In this document: positions 6,603 through 14,862 of the stretch, in pieces
How positions within the stretch are numbered: position 1 is the first letter of the stretch
Layout of the letters: each line of letters starts with the position of its first letter
Origin: CALHVR01 sp963528625
GTDB lineage: Bacteria > Fusobacteriota > Fusobacteriia > Fusobacteriales > Leptotrichiaceae
Assembly: GCA_963528625.1 (NCBI GenBank)
Contig: CAURVQ010000023.1
Coordinates: 1-24,205, forward strand
Reading direction: 5' to 3'
DNA length: 24,205 bases
Program-made: the position numbers and the translations under genes
The notes under the pieces: generated by a model
The model's database searches: none
Told to the model about the DNA's origin: nothing
The model's input: only the letters and a program-made list of their open reading frames with translations

Positions 6603-8063
6603 TTATTTATATAATTTCCTCAATTCCACTTTTTTATTTTCCAATCTTTCTGATAATTCATCAATCCAAACTAACGGATCTTTAGGATTTATAAGTCTTT
6701 TTATATTATCCTTATCTTTTTCTTTATCTTTCCAAATTAATTTTGTTATTGCTCCAGCACCTATTCCAATTATCGTTTTATTCTCCTCAATCATTTCAAT
6801 GTTATAAATAGAATCTTTATCTTTTAATGAATATCCAAGATTTTCTCCCCATTGAAAACTATTTTTTTGTCTATACATATAATATGGCTTAAGTCCTTTC
6901 TTTTCAACAACTTCCTCTATTTTAGTGTAAATCATTTCAAAATCAAGTACATCTTTATGTCTATAATTTTCTTTATTTAACCTACTTGCAGTTTTTATCG
7001 CTAAATTATGTATTGTTAAATTTTCCATATCATACTCACTAATTTTATTCATCGTATAAATTACATCTTCTGTCGTTTCTCTTGGAAGCCCTAAAATCAA
7101 GTCCATATTTATATCAAGTCCAAATTCTTTTGCCAAATTATACACCAAATCAAATTGCTCTTGATTATGATAACGATTTACTAATTTTAGAGTTTTTTCA
7201 TTAAAACTTTGTGGATTTATACTAATTTTATTTATACCTTTTTGCTTTAATATTTTCATTTTTTCTCTATTTAAAGTATCAATTCGTCCTGCTTCAAATG
7301 TAAACTCCTTTAAATTTGATAAATCATAATTCTCTAATATATTATCTAATAATTTTTCTATTTCCTCACTTGTTAAAATTGACGGCGTCCCTCCACCTAT
7401 ATATATTGTATTTATTTTCAACCCCAATTCTTTCGTCAATTCCCCAATTTCTTTTATTTCTCTATACAATGAATCAATGTATTCTCCATATCGTTCTTTA
7501 TACTTTCCTCTTAACAAATAAGCAGGAAAAGAACAATACGAACATTTTGTCGGACAAAAAGCTACACCAATATAAATTCCTATTGTTTCTTTATCTAAAT
7601 ATTGTTCTTGCCTTTTCACTATATCAACTAAAAGTTTTATTTTTTTTGGCGATACAAAATATATTTTCTCTAAAATATTTTCAATTTCATCATAACTAAT
7701 CCCCATATTCAAAAATCGTCTTACAATTTTTGTCGGTCTTACCCCTATTAATGCCCCCCACATATAATCTTCCATTTTTTCAAACAATTTTAAAAGCGAT
7801 GTTTTTGCCATTACTTCAGCTTGATCAAAATATTTTTTATTTACTTTTTTATAATGACTTCTTACAACTTTTTCTACAGTCCCTATTTGTATATTTACTA
7901 ATTTTGTTTCAACTTTTATCTCTTCTTCCGCGTCAATTACTTCTATTTCAACATCATTTTCTCTTTCATCTTTTTCATCTAAAATACTGTAATATTCTGG
8001 TAATAAAACTCTTACAAATTCTTCCAACTTATTTCTATTTATATCAATATTTATTTTTATCAT
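6603..8063 (-). CDS. hemZ: HemZ-type radical SAM protein (annotated as coproporphyrinogen dehydrogenase)
   Basis: Radical SAM enzyme of the HemN/HemW/HemZ group. After a divergent N-terminal domain with GVRPTKIV (107-114), the cluster motif is C170-PTK-C174-SY-C177-SFP. The SAM-binding glycines IYIGGGTPS and a barrel region with LPRETTEDV follow. The length of 486 residues fits HemZ. True HemN carries a fourth Cys two residues after the third; here that position is Phe. Decarboxylation of coproporphyrinogen is therefore doubtful, and a haem-handling or other role is possible. No other tetrapyrrole gene is in the window. The ATG follows the uppP stop by 3 bases with only a weak ribosome binding site, so translation is probably coupled. 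Confidence 0.85.
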   Translation of the reverse strand: MIKINIDINRNKLEEFVRVLLPEYYSILDEKDERENDVEIEVIDAEEEIKVETKLVNIQIGTVEKVVRSHYKKVNKKYFDQAEVMAKTSLLKLFEKMEDYMWGALIGVRPTKIVRRFLNMGISYDEIENILEKIYFVSPKKIKLLVDIVKRQEQYLDKETIGIYIGVAFCPTKCSYCSFPAYLLRGKYKERYGEYIDSLYREIKEIGELTKELGLKINTIYIGGGTPSILTSEEIEKLLDNILENYDLSNLKEFTFEAGRIDTLNREKMKILKQKGINKISINPQSFNEKTLKLVNRYHNQEQFDLVYNLAKEFGLDINMDLILGLPRETTEDVIYTMNKISEYDMENLTIHNLAIKTASRLNKENYRHKDVLDFEMIYTKIEEVVEKKGLKPYYMYRQKNSFQWGENLGYSLKDKDSIYNIEMIEENKTIIGIGAGAITKLIWKDKEKDKDNIKRLINPKDPLVWIDELSERLENKKVELRKLYK

Positions 8064-8066
8064 TTA

Positions 8067-8891
8067 TTATTTTACTACCCCCACAAAGTATAAAATTATC
8101 ATAATTATTCCTAAAATTATTCTATAATAACCAAATATTTTAAAATTATGTTTTTTAATATAATTCATAAATATTTTTATCACTAAATACGCTACAACGA
8201 ATGACAATACAAATCCTATTCCTATTAAAAACCATTCACTTAACATCAAACTATTTCCCATTTTTACAATTTTTAATAATGATGCTCCAATCATTGTTGG
8301 AATTGCTAAAAAAAACGAAAATTCTGTCGCTAAAACTCTATTAAGTCCTAATAATACTCCTCCTATTATTGTTGCAGCTGATCTTGAAGTCCCCGGAATC
8401 ATCGCCAAACATTGAAATAATCCTACTCCAAACGCAACTTTTAAAGGTACATTTTTTATTGTTTCGTATTTAACTTTTTTCTTATTTTTACTTTCTAACC
8501 AAACAAGTATAATTCCGTAAAATACTAGCATTATTGAGACTGTTACAGGATTAAAAAAATGTTCTTCTATAATGTCATCCAACAAAAGTCCTAATACAAC
8601 AGCTGGAAGTACTGCTATCACTATCTTTAGCCACATTTGTATAATTTCCATCATTTTTTCTTTACTGTTCCCTTTACTAAAAGGAAAAATTCTCTTCCAA
8701 TAATAAACTACAACTGATAAAATTGCCCCTAATTGTATAATTATTTGAAATGCCGACACAAACTCTTTATTACTTGATAATTTTAAAAAATTATCTACTA
8801 TTATCATATGTCCTGTACTACTTACTGGTACAAACTCTGTTAATCCTTCCACTAAACTAAGTATAAATACTTTTATGATACTTAAAAACAT
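8067..8891 (-). CDS. uppP: Undecaprenyl-diphosphatase UppP (BacA)
   Basis: Integral membrane enzyme that removes a phosphate from undecaprenyl pyrophosphate, recycling the lipid carrier of peptidoglycan synthesis; overexpression gives bacitracin resistance in other bacteria. Both active-site motifs are present: EGLTEFVPVSSTGH (Glu15, Glu19, Ser25, His28) and PGTSRSA. There are about seven or eight hydrophobic segments, and 274 residues is a normal length. A GTG at 8906 contains the ribosome binding site GGAGAG (8895-8900) within its own codons. The ATG at 8891, 3 bases downstream of that site, is the likely start. It follows glmM, another cell-wall gene, but a hairpin lies between them. Confidence 0.95.
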   Translation of the reverse strand: MFLSIIKVFILSLVEGLTEFVPVSSTGHMIIVDNFLKLSSNKEFVSAFQIIIQLGAILSVVVYYWKRIFPFSKGNSKEKMMEIIQMWLKIVIAVLPAVVLGLLLDDIIEEHFFNPVTVSIMLVFYGIILVWLESKNKKKVKYETIKNVPLKVAFGVGLFQCLAMIPGTSRSAATIIGGVLLGLNRVLATEFSFFLAIPTMIGASLLKIVKMGNSLMLSEWFLIGIGFVLSFVVAYLVIKIFMNYIKKHNFKIFGYYRIILGIIMIILYFVGVVK

Positions 8892-8939
8892 ATTCTCTCC
8901 AATCACTTTATTTTAACTATTATATTTTTAAATAGAAAA

Positions 8940-8961
8940 CTAGTATACCTTTATATACTAG
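8940..8961 (-). terminator. Possible terminator or attenuating hairpin between glmM and uppP
   Basis: A perfect 8-base-pair stem, CTAGTATA (8940-8947) with TATACTAG (8954-8961), has a 6-base loop and is followed on the minus strand by a short T-run. It begins 15 bases after the glmM stop. The short T-run suggests partial termination, so uppP may receive less transcript than glmM. Confidence 0.5.
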
Positions 8962-8975
8962 CTTTTTAATTTATA

Positions 8976-10337
8976 TTAACCTAATAATTCCTCAACTTTA
9001 TTTACTAACTCTTTTACAAATTTATCTACAATTTCTTGAGTTTCAGCCTCCACCATTACTCTTATTAAAGATTCTGTTCCAGAGGCCCTTACTAATATTC
9101 TCCCTTTTCCTTCAATCTCTTTTTCTTTTGCTTTAATGAAAGTTGATAATTCAACATTACTTTCCCAAGTTGCTTTTTTCTCTTTAGAAACTATAATATT
9201 TTGAGATTTTTGTGGCCAAAGTTTAATTTCATCAACTAATTCATGTAAAGTTTTTCCACTTTCTAGTATTGCATTCACTAATTGAATTGAAGATAAAACT
9301 CCATCTCCAGTAGTATTATAATCTAACATTAATATATGTCCAGATTGCTCACCACCAATATTAAGTCCAAACTCTTTCATTTTTTCAAGAACATATCTAT
9401 CACCAACATTAGCTCTTATAAGTCCAATACCTTGTTGATCTAAATATTTTTCAAATCCCATATTACTCAAAACAGTTGTTACCACTTTATTATCATTAAG
9501 TAATCCTTTTTTATGTAAATACCCTGCAATTATAGCAATAATTAAATCTCCATCTACAATTTTCCCTGTATGATCAACGGCAATCAATCTATCTGCATCA
9601 CCATCAAATGCTAATCCTAAATCAGCATTATAAACTTTTACTATTTCTTGTAATAATTCTGGATGAGTAGACCCACAATTTACATTTATATTTTTACCAT
9701 TTGGAATATTATTTATTACTATTATTTCCGCTCCAAGTCTTTGATAAATTTTTGAAGCTACTCTGTATGCCGCTCCATTCGCCGCATCTATAACTATTTT
9801 CAACCCTTTAAAATCTCTTTTTACTGTTGAACTTAAAAAATCCAAATAAATTCTCATATCATCTTCAATATAAGTAAATCTTCCCAAATCATCTCCAGGC
9901 ATTTGATACTGTATAAGTTCATCTGTTTTTTCCATCAAACTTTCTAATTCTTCTTCAATAGAATCCGGCAATTTATACCCGTTTTGACTAAATATTTTTA
10001 TTCCATTATCTTTAACTGGATTATGCGAAGCAGAAATCATAATCCCTGCATCTGCTTTTAATTTTCTAGTTAAATAACAAACTCCCGGTGTTGGTAAAAC
10101 TCCAACAAAATCAATATGAACTCCCATTGAGTTTAATCCTGTACTCAATGCCGACCTTATCATATATCCTGATATTCTTGTATCTGTTCCTAATATTATT
10201 CTTGGTTTATTTTTCCCTTTTTTATTTTTTTTCAAGTAATATCCTAAAGCTAATCCTAACTTTGTAACCAAGTCTATCGTCAAATCTTTGTTAGCTTCTC
10301 CTCTCATTCCATCAGTTCCAAAATATTTTCTAGCCAT
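8976..10337 (-). CDS. glmM: Phosphoglucosamine mutase GlmM
   Basis: Converts glucosamine 6-phosphate to glucosamine 1-phosphate in the cytoplasm, on the way to UDP-GlcNAc for peptidoglycan and other envelope polymers. Family marks are the start RKYFGTDGMRGE, the phosphoserine loop ISASHNP (Ser104 is the expected phosphorylated residue), the metal loop DGDADR, the sugar-binding GGEQSGH and the phosphate-binding RASGTESLIRVM. The length of 453 residues is typical. The ribosome binding site AAGGAGAG is 3 bases from the ATG. It starts 13 bases after the histidine kinase gene, so it is probably in the same operon as the two-component system. Confidence 0.97.
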   Translation of the reverse strand: MARKYFGTDGMRGEANKDLTIDLVTKLGLALGYYLKKNKKGKNKPRIILGTDTRISGYMIRSALSTGLNSMGVHIDFVGVLPTPGVCYLTRKLKADAGIMISASHNPVKDNGIKIFSQNGYKLPDSIEEELESLMEKTDELIQYQMPGDDLGRFTYIEDDMRIYLDFLSSTVKRDFKGLKIVIDAANGAAYRVASKIYQRLGAEIIVINNIPNGKNINVNCGSTHPELLQEIVKVYNADLGLAFDGDADRLIAVDHTGKIVDGDLIIAIIAGYLHKKGLLNDNKVVTTVLSNMGFEKYLDQQGIGLIRANVGDRYVLEKMKEFGLNIGGEQSGHILMLDYNTTGDGVLSSIQLVNAILESGKTLHELVDEIKLWPQKSQNIIVSKEKKATWESNVELSTFIKAKEKEIEGKGRILVRASGTESLIRVMVEAETQEIVDKFVKELVNKVEELLG

Positions 10338-10350
10338 TTTCTCTCCTTTT

Positions 10351-11829
10351 TTAAACTGGTAAAATTAATTGTATTTCCGTCCCTACATTTAATTGTGATT
10401 TTACATTTATTCTACCACTATGTATTTCTATTATTCTACTAACAATAGCTAGTCCTAACCCTGTACCACCAGTAGATTTCGTTCTCGATTCATCAATTCT
10501 ATAAAATCTTTCAAACACTCTTTCTTGATCTTCTTCTGAAATTCCAATTCCTTCATCTCTAATTGTTATAACTGCCTCTTTTTTCACAATAGCTGACCCT
10601 ATATAAATAGTGCTTCCTTTTTCCGAATATTTCATAGAATTTTCAAGTATTGTCCTTATAGCTTGTTTCAACAATGTTTCATCTATTTTTAAAACATACT
10701 CATCATTTTGAACTATTTCATAATTATGATTTTTGTTTGAAATTTTTGCTTCCATATAAATTTGTTCAATCATATCATTAATTTGAACTTTTCTAAATGC
10801 TGAATTTATTTTATTTCTTTCTCCACGAGCTAAAAATAATAATCTTTCTATTAAAGTCAACATATTATTAACTTCATTTATAATTGAATCAATTGATTCT
10901 TCAAAAATTTCAGGATTTGTAAGTTTTCTTTTTTTAATTATTTCTGCATATCCTTTTATTATTGTCAACGGCGTCCTCAATTCATGTGAAGCATCTGATA
11001 CAAATTTTGATTGATTATAAAACGATGTTTCTAATCTTTGTAACATTTCATTTAATATTTCACTTAACCGTTGAAGCTCATCTCCACTTTTTGCATTCGG
11101 TATTCTTTCGCTAAGATTTTTAGCATTTATTACTTTCGCTGAATTTATAATTACATTAATTGGTTTTAATACTCTTCTACTTAAATATTTTGAAGTAATA
11201 TAAATTATTAACAATCCTACTAAAATACCTATTCCACTCACTATCATCAATCTATAAAACAATGCGTTTTCTGATGTAATATCACGTAAAACATAAACTT
11301 CAAATTTACTTTTAGCAATTTCTCTTTCTATTTTTATTACACTATATTTTCTCTTCGTTTCATCAGAGCTTGAATTTAGTCCAATTACCTTACTTTTTTT
11401 CAAATTATTAGCTTCTAATTTTAATTTTTGTAAATCATTTAATAACTTATCATCACTTTCTTTTTCGTCACTATCAATTGTTGTTACTGTATTTAACAAA
11501 ATTTTATTTTCTGAATTAGAATTTGTGTAAGTCAATAAATATAAATAACCTTCTTCTCCCGGATTAAAAGGTTTTGAATAAGTTACTTTTTTACCTTCTA
11601 TTTTAGGATTAAACTCTAAAGAAAAATTATTATATTTTTGTGAAAATATTGTAACTTTATTTAAGAAATCATTTATTTCATTTGTTTTTGCTATATTTGA
11701 TTCTAATCGCTCTTTATCATTTTGTGTTTTTAAAATATAAAATGTACTAACATTAGAAAATATTATGAAAATTAAAAATAGTGAAATATACCAAGTTGAT
11801 ATTTTATCTTCCAATTTCAATTTTTTCAT
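10351..11829 (-). CDS. Membrane sensor histidine kinase
   Basis: Transmembrane segments at about residues 13-33 and 190-213 bracket an extracytoplasmic sensor region of about 155 residues that matches no domain I recognise. A HAMP linker (about 214-265) follows. Then come the phospho-acceptor box SHELRTPLT (His282) and the ATP-binding domain, with N box ILENSMKYS, G1 DEGIGIS, F box ERFYR and G2 GGTGLGLAI. All catalytic residues are present in 492 residues. It is encoded 9 bases after the response regulator, whose stop codon overlaps the ribosome binding site, so the two are co-translated and should be a cognate pair. The signal sensed is unknown; adjacency to glmM suggests an envelope cue. 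Confidence 0.93.
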   Translation of the reverse strand: MKKLKLEDKISTWYISLFLIFIIFSNVSTFYILKTQNDKERLESNIAKTNEINDFLNKVTIFSQKYNNFSLEFNPKIEGKKVTYSKPFNPGEEGYLYLLTYTNSNSENKILLNTVTTIDSDEKESDDKLLNDLQKLKLEANNLKKSKVIGLNSSSDETKRKYSVIKIEREIAKSKFEVYVLRDITSENALFYRLMIVSGIGILVGLLIIYITSKYLSRRVLKPINVIINSAKVINAKNLSERIPNAKSGDELQRLSEILNEMLQRLETSFYNQSKFVSDASHELRTPLTIIKGYAEIIKKRKLTNPEIFEESIDSIINEVNNMLTLIERLLFLARGERNKINSAFRKVQINDMIEQIYMEAKISNKNHNYEIVQNDEYVLKIDETLLKQAIRTILENSMKYSEKGSTIYIGSAIVKKEAVITIRDEGIGISEEDQERVFERFYRIDESRTKSTGGTGLGLAIVSRIIEIHSGRINVKSQLNVGTEIQLILPV

Positions 11830-11838
11830 ATTTTACTC

Positions 11839-12513
11839 CTATTTGAAGATAAAACCAATTCCTCTAACTGTTTTAATAAATTTTCTTTCATAAGGTTTGT
11901 CTACTTTATCTCTTAAATATTTAATATATAAATCTAAAATATTGTCATTGCCAATATAATCAAATCCCCAAACTTCTTCTAATATTTTATCTCTCGTTAA
12001 AACAATCCCTTTATTTATAACTAAAAAGTCTAATAATTCAAATTCTCTTTTTGATAAAGGAATTAAATCTTTTCCTCTAAACACTTCATAAGTTGGATAA
12101 TTTATTTTTAAATCTTCATATTCAAATATTCCTTTATTATCAGATACTTTTTTAGTTCTTCTAATTAACGCTTTCATTCTCGCAACTAATTCTTCTGTTG
12201 AAAACGGTTTTGTTAAATAATCGTCTGCTCCATAGTCAAATCCAACAATTTTATCATTTATATCATCTTTTGCAGTTACTAAAATTATTGGTACTTGCGA
12301 ATCTTCTCTTATTCTTTTACAAACTTCCATTCCACTCATTTTTGGTAACATAACATCTAATAATATTAAATCATAATTCCCATATTTCGCCATATTAAGT
12401 CCTTCTTTACCATCTTTAGCAAAATATGGATCAAATCCTTCAAATTTCAATTCAATTTCTAGTAATCTTGATATTTTTGAATCATCTTCTATTATCAATA
12501 TTCTTTCTTTCAT
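11839..12513 (-). CDS. OmpR/PhoB-family response regulator
   Basis: Cytoplasmic transcription factor with an N-terminal receiver: acidic pocket Asp10/Asp11, phospho-acceptor Asp53 in LLDVMLP, Thr80, and Lys102-Pro103 in TKPF. The C-terminal winged helix (about 125-224) includes LSKREFELL and ends TVRGIGFIF. The length of 224 residues is standard. The ribosome binding site GAGGAG lies 3 bases before the ATG. It is first in the block with the histidine kinase and glmM, and is preceded by an extended -10 promoter. Target genes cannot be read from the sequence; glmM in the same operon is a natural candidate for co-expression. Confidence 0.95.
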   Translation of the reverse strand: MKERILIIEDDSKISRLLEIELKFEGFDPYFAKDGKEGLNMAKYGNYDLILLDVMLPKMSGMEVCKRIREDSQVPIILVTAKDDINDKIVGFDYGADDYLTKPFSTEELVARMKALIRRTKKVSDNKGIFEYEDLKINYPTYEVFRGKDLIPLSKREFELLDFLVINKGIVLTRDKILEEVWGFDYIGNDNILDLYIKYLRDKVDKPYERKFIKTVRGIGFIFK

Positions 12514-12608
12514 AATCTCCTCACTCTTTCTTTTTTTAAATTTATAATATATACAGTTTATTTATTCATATATATTTTTTATGTTCAATCTAAATTTCTA
12601 TATATTCC

Positions 12609-12637
12609 ATTATACCATATTTTTTTACAATTTTCTA
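12609..12637 (-). promoter_or_regulatory. Extended -10 promoter of the two-component system/glmM operon
   Basis: The minus strand has TGGTATAAT, a perfect -10 (12609-12614) with the TGn extension, and a weak -35 TAGAAA (12632-12637) at 17 bases. The transcript would start near 12602, leaving about 90 bases of AT-rich leader before the response regulator ATG. No obvious operator repeat for self-regulation was seen. Confidence 0.65.
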
Positions 12638-12791
12638 ATAAAAATCGCTTATATTACTACTTTTTTGACATTTTTTAAACTATTTTTCCCTTTTAATTTT
12701 TTTCAAAAAATATTAAAATTAAAATCAATATTCTTTAACTATTTTTTATAAGATTTTTATTTATTAATTCAAATATTAATTGTTTCACAAA

Positions 12792-12903
12792 AAAACTACA
12801 CCTTCGATTTTTATATATAAAAAATGTACCTTCAAACTTTTTTCACTTTTTGTGTCCAGTTCGTTGGTACATTTTTTTATTATATGTTTTTTAGTGTAGT
12901 TTT
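12792..12903 (-). terminator. Nested inverted repeat, probable bioY terminator
   Basis: The outer arms AAAACTACAC (12792-12801) and GTGTAGTTTT (12894-12903) pair perfectly. Inside them, AAAAAATGTACC (12819-12830) and GGTACATTTTTT (12866-12877) form a second perfect 12-base-pair stem with a 35-base loop. On the minus strand the outer stem begins 5 bases after the bioY stop and ends in a T-run. Either stem could terminate transcription; the inner one could work both ways. Confidence 0.65.
12825..12871. repeat. 47-base element with TGTACC...GGTACA ends, possible IS-end remnant
   Basis: The element begins TGTACC and ends GGTACA. Its reverse complement starts TGTACCAACGAACTGGACAC, which has the look of IS3/IS150-group insertion sequence ends. 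There is no transposase. It shares the TGTAC/GTACA architecture with 15688-15742 but little of the interior. It may simply be a terminator stem, so the mobile origin is tentative. Confidence 0.35.
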
Positions 12904-12908
12904 AATAT

Positions 12909-13481
12909 TTATTTTTTTATGACTTTTCTTAATGTTGTCACAATACTTGTCGCTAATAATATTTTCACTATATCTCCAGGAATAAACGGTATAAATCCTA
13001 GCATAAACACATTTTTATCTGGAACAAATAGATGTAATTGGAACATTCCTAAAGCGTACATTGCTATTTCTCCTAAAATTATAGCTAAAATTGTTGTAGC
13101 GAATGAGTTTACCCACCCTTTTTCTGCCAAGTAACCAATAATGAATGAAGATACAACCCATCCAATTATGTAACCTCCTGTTGCTACTAACAATGGGAAG
13201 CCTGCTTTAAATCCTGCATAAACCGGTGCACCTAAACTTCCTGCCACAATATAAGTTATAATCGTTGCAGGTGCTAATTTTTTACCGTACAATAATGCAA
13301 TTATTGATACTGCTAAAGTCTGCCCTGTTATAGGTACTGGAGTAAACGGTAATACAACTCTTAATTGTGCAAATAATGCCAGAAACATTGCCCCTACTAC
13401 CATTAATACTATATTTGTTAATAAATTTAATTCTTTATCTGCTGATCTCACTAAACTGTTAATTAATGCTTTTTGCTTCAT
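12909..13481 (-). CDS. bioY: Biotin transporter S component BioY
   Basis: Membrane substrate-binding subunit of an ECF-type biotin uptake system. It has about six hydrophobic helices in 190 residues. The family signature follows the second segment: LPFTPVPITGQTLAV, then GSLGAPVYAGFKAGF and GGYIIGWV. It needs an energising EcfA/EcfT module for efficient uptake, which is not encoded here. The ribosome binding site AGGAGG is 5 bases from the ATG. It stands alone with its own strong promoter and terminator. No biotin synthesis genes are nearby, in keeping with a biotin scavenger. Confidence 0.95.
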   Translation of the reverse strand: MKQKALINSLVRSADKELNLLTNIVLMVVGAMFLALFAQLRVVLPFTPVPITGQTLAVSIIALLYGKKLAPATIITYIVAGSLGAPVYAGFKAGFPLLVATGGYIIGWVVSSFIIGYLAEKGWVNSFATTILAIILGEIAMYALGMFQLHLFVPDKNVFMLGFIPFIPGDIVKILLATSIVTTLRKVIKK

Positions 13482-13512
13482 AATGACCTCCTAATTTTAT
13501 TTTGTCTTTCTA

Positions 13513-13541
13513 ATTATACAACATAAAAAGTAAATCGTCAA
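13513..13541 (-). promoter_or_regulatory. Promoter of bioY
   Basis: The minus strand reads -35 TTGACG (13536-13541), a 17-base spacer and a perfect -10 TATAAT (13513-13518), giving a leader of about 25 bases. A perfect 10-base palindrome, AACATATGTT (13550-13559), lies 8 bases upstream of the -35. It is not a recognisable BirA-type operator. Confidence 0.85.
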
Positions 13542-13596
13542 CTTTAAATAACATATGTTTTTTATCAAAACAAATCAAATAGATTTCTATATTTAT

Positions 13597-14673
13597 TTAT
13601 GCTTCTATAATTATTAATTCTTTAGGGCTTTTATTTAATACCTCACAACCATTTTTTGTAACTAATACATCGTCTTCTATTCTAACTCCACCCCAATTAT
13701 CAAAATATAATCCTGGTTCAACGGTTACAGCCATATTTTCTTTTAGTGGTATTTGTGTTACTGATGATAAGTATGGCAATTCGTGAATATCTAATCCTAT
13801 TCCATGTCCTAATCCATGACCAAATGCTTCTGCTAATCCTTTCTCTTTAAAGAAATTTCTAACAACACTATCAACTTCATCTGATCTTATTCCCGCTTTA
13901 ATAGTTTCAATTCCTAATAATTGTGCTTCTAAAACTGTATTGTAAATTTCTCTATGTCTGTCTGTTATATTATTACCATAGTAAATTGTTCTAGTCATAT
14001 CTGAAACATAACCGTTATAATATGCACCGAAATCCATCGTTATAAATTCATCTTTTTCTATTTTTTTATCACTTGCTACTCCATGTGGTAATGCACTTCT
14101 ATACCCACTTGCTATTATGGTATCAAACGATCTATTCTCAGCTCCTAATTTTCTTTGAATATACTCCATATATGCCGCTATTTCTTTTTCTGACACTCCT
14201 TCTTTAATTATTTTTAATACTTCACTAAATGCTACATCACTTATTTCAATAGCTTTTTTTATAGTCGCTATTTCCTCTTCATCTTTAACCATTCTTTCAA
14301 AAATTAATTTTTCTCCAACAGGTACTAATTCTGCTTTAAATAATTCTTTTATTATTTGATATTCTGAAAATGTCATATTTTTATCTTCAAATCCTACTTT
14401 TTTCAATCCTAATTTTTCAATAAATTCCCCTACTAATTTGATTGACCCTCTTGAAACTTCCACAAATTCAAATCCCATTGGCTCTACTTGTTTTGTTGCT
14501 TGACTTTTATATCTAAAATCTGAAAAAAAATATTTTCCTTCTTTAGTTGCTAAAGCTATTCCTGTCGTCCCTGTAAATCCTGTAAAATATCTCAAATTAA
14601 ATAAATCTGTCAAATATATTCCATCAACATTTAATTCATCTAAAATCCTATTTAATTTATCTACTCTTGCCAT
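13597..14673 (-). CDS. M24-family Xaa-Pro peptidase
   Basis: Cytoplasmic dimetal peptidase that removes an N-terminal residue before proline (aminopeptidase P type) or cleaves Xaa-Pro dipeptides. An N-terminal creatinase-like domain (about 1-125, with NLRYFTGFTG) precedes the pita-bread catalytic domain. All five metal ligands are visible: Asp214, Asp225, His290 in GHGLGHGIG, Glu319 in VEPG and Glu333 in RIED; His197 in LPHG is the usual substrate-contacting residue. The length of 358 residues fits the short bacterial Xaa-Pro peptidases. The ribosome binding site AGGAGA is 7 bases from the ATG. It is transcribed alone, divergent from yebC. PepP-like versus PepQ-like specificity is not resolved. 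Confidence 0.93.
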   Translation of the reverse strand: MARVDKLNRILDELNVDGIYLTDLFNLRYFTGFTGTTGIALATKEGKYFFSDFRYKSQATKQVEPMGFEFVEVSRGSIKLVGEFIEKLGLKKVGFEDKNMTFSEYQIIKELFKAELVPVGEKLIFERMVKDEEEIATIKKAIEISDVAFSEVLKIIKEGVSEKEIAAYMEYIQRKLGAENRSFDTIIASGYRSALPHGVASDKKIEKDEFITMDFGAYYNGYVSDMTRTIYYGNNITDRHREIYNTVLEAQLLGIETIKAGIRSDEVDSVVRNFFKEKGLAEAFGHGLGHGIGLDIHELPYLSSVTQIPLKENMAVTVEPGLYFDNWGGVRIEDDVLVTKNGCEVLNKSPKELIIIEA

Positions 14674-14702
14674 ACTCTCATCTCCTATTTTTAATTTATT
14701 TT

Positions 14703-14731
14703 ATTTTATACCTTTTATCTAATAAAATCAA
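14703..14731 (-). promoter_or_regulatory. Promoter of the M24 peptidase gene
   Basis: The minus strand has -35 TTGATT (14726-14731), a 17-base spacer and -10 TAAAAT (14703-14708), about 30 bases before the ATG. It is divergent from the yebC promoter, with roughly 75 bases between the two -35 boxes. Confidence 0.65.
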
Positions 14732-14804
14732 CTATTTATTTAATATAATTTCTTATATTTCTTACTGTAATATAGATAATCTTTAAATAGATATTTTATT
14801 TTAA

Positions 14805-14834
14805 TTGAATTTTTCCTTTTAAATATGCTATAAT
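14805..14834 (+). promoter_or_regulatory. Promoter of yebC
   Basis: The plus strand has -35 TTGAAT (14805-14810), an 18-base spacer and a perfect -10 TATAAT (14829-14834) with an extended TGC just before it. The transcript would start near 14841, giving a leader of about 20 bases that holds GGAGG. Confidence 0.8.
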
Positions 14835-14862
14835 ATATTACAATAAAAATATGGAGGAAATT

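Larger units (their letters stand above)
12514..12908. other. 395-base intergenic region between the response regulator and bioY
   Basis: This is the only stretch above 300 bases without a gene. It holds the promoter of the response regulator operon (12609-12637) on one side and a nested inverted repeat (12792-12903) after bioY on the other. The middle part, about 12640-12785, is nearly pure A/T. I find no open reading frame with a ribosome binding site and no recognisable RNA gene in it. Confidence 0.6.

Noticed and set aside
7316..8104. Two plus-strand open frames opposite hemZ
   Set aside because: Hydrophobic, repetitive antisense translations of a well-supported gene; one runs across the hemZ-uppP junction.
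12665..12693. Plus-strand TTGACA at 12665-12670 as a promoter
   Set aside because: No -10-like sequence at 16-18 bases and no plus-strand gene follows.
12919..13134. Plus-strand open frame opposite bioY
   Set aside because: Antisense of a clear BioY sequence, without start signals.
13482..13596. BirA operator or riboswitch before bioY
   Set aside because: The leader is only about 25 bases and no long BirA-type inverted repeat is present.
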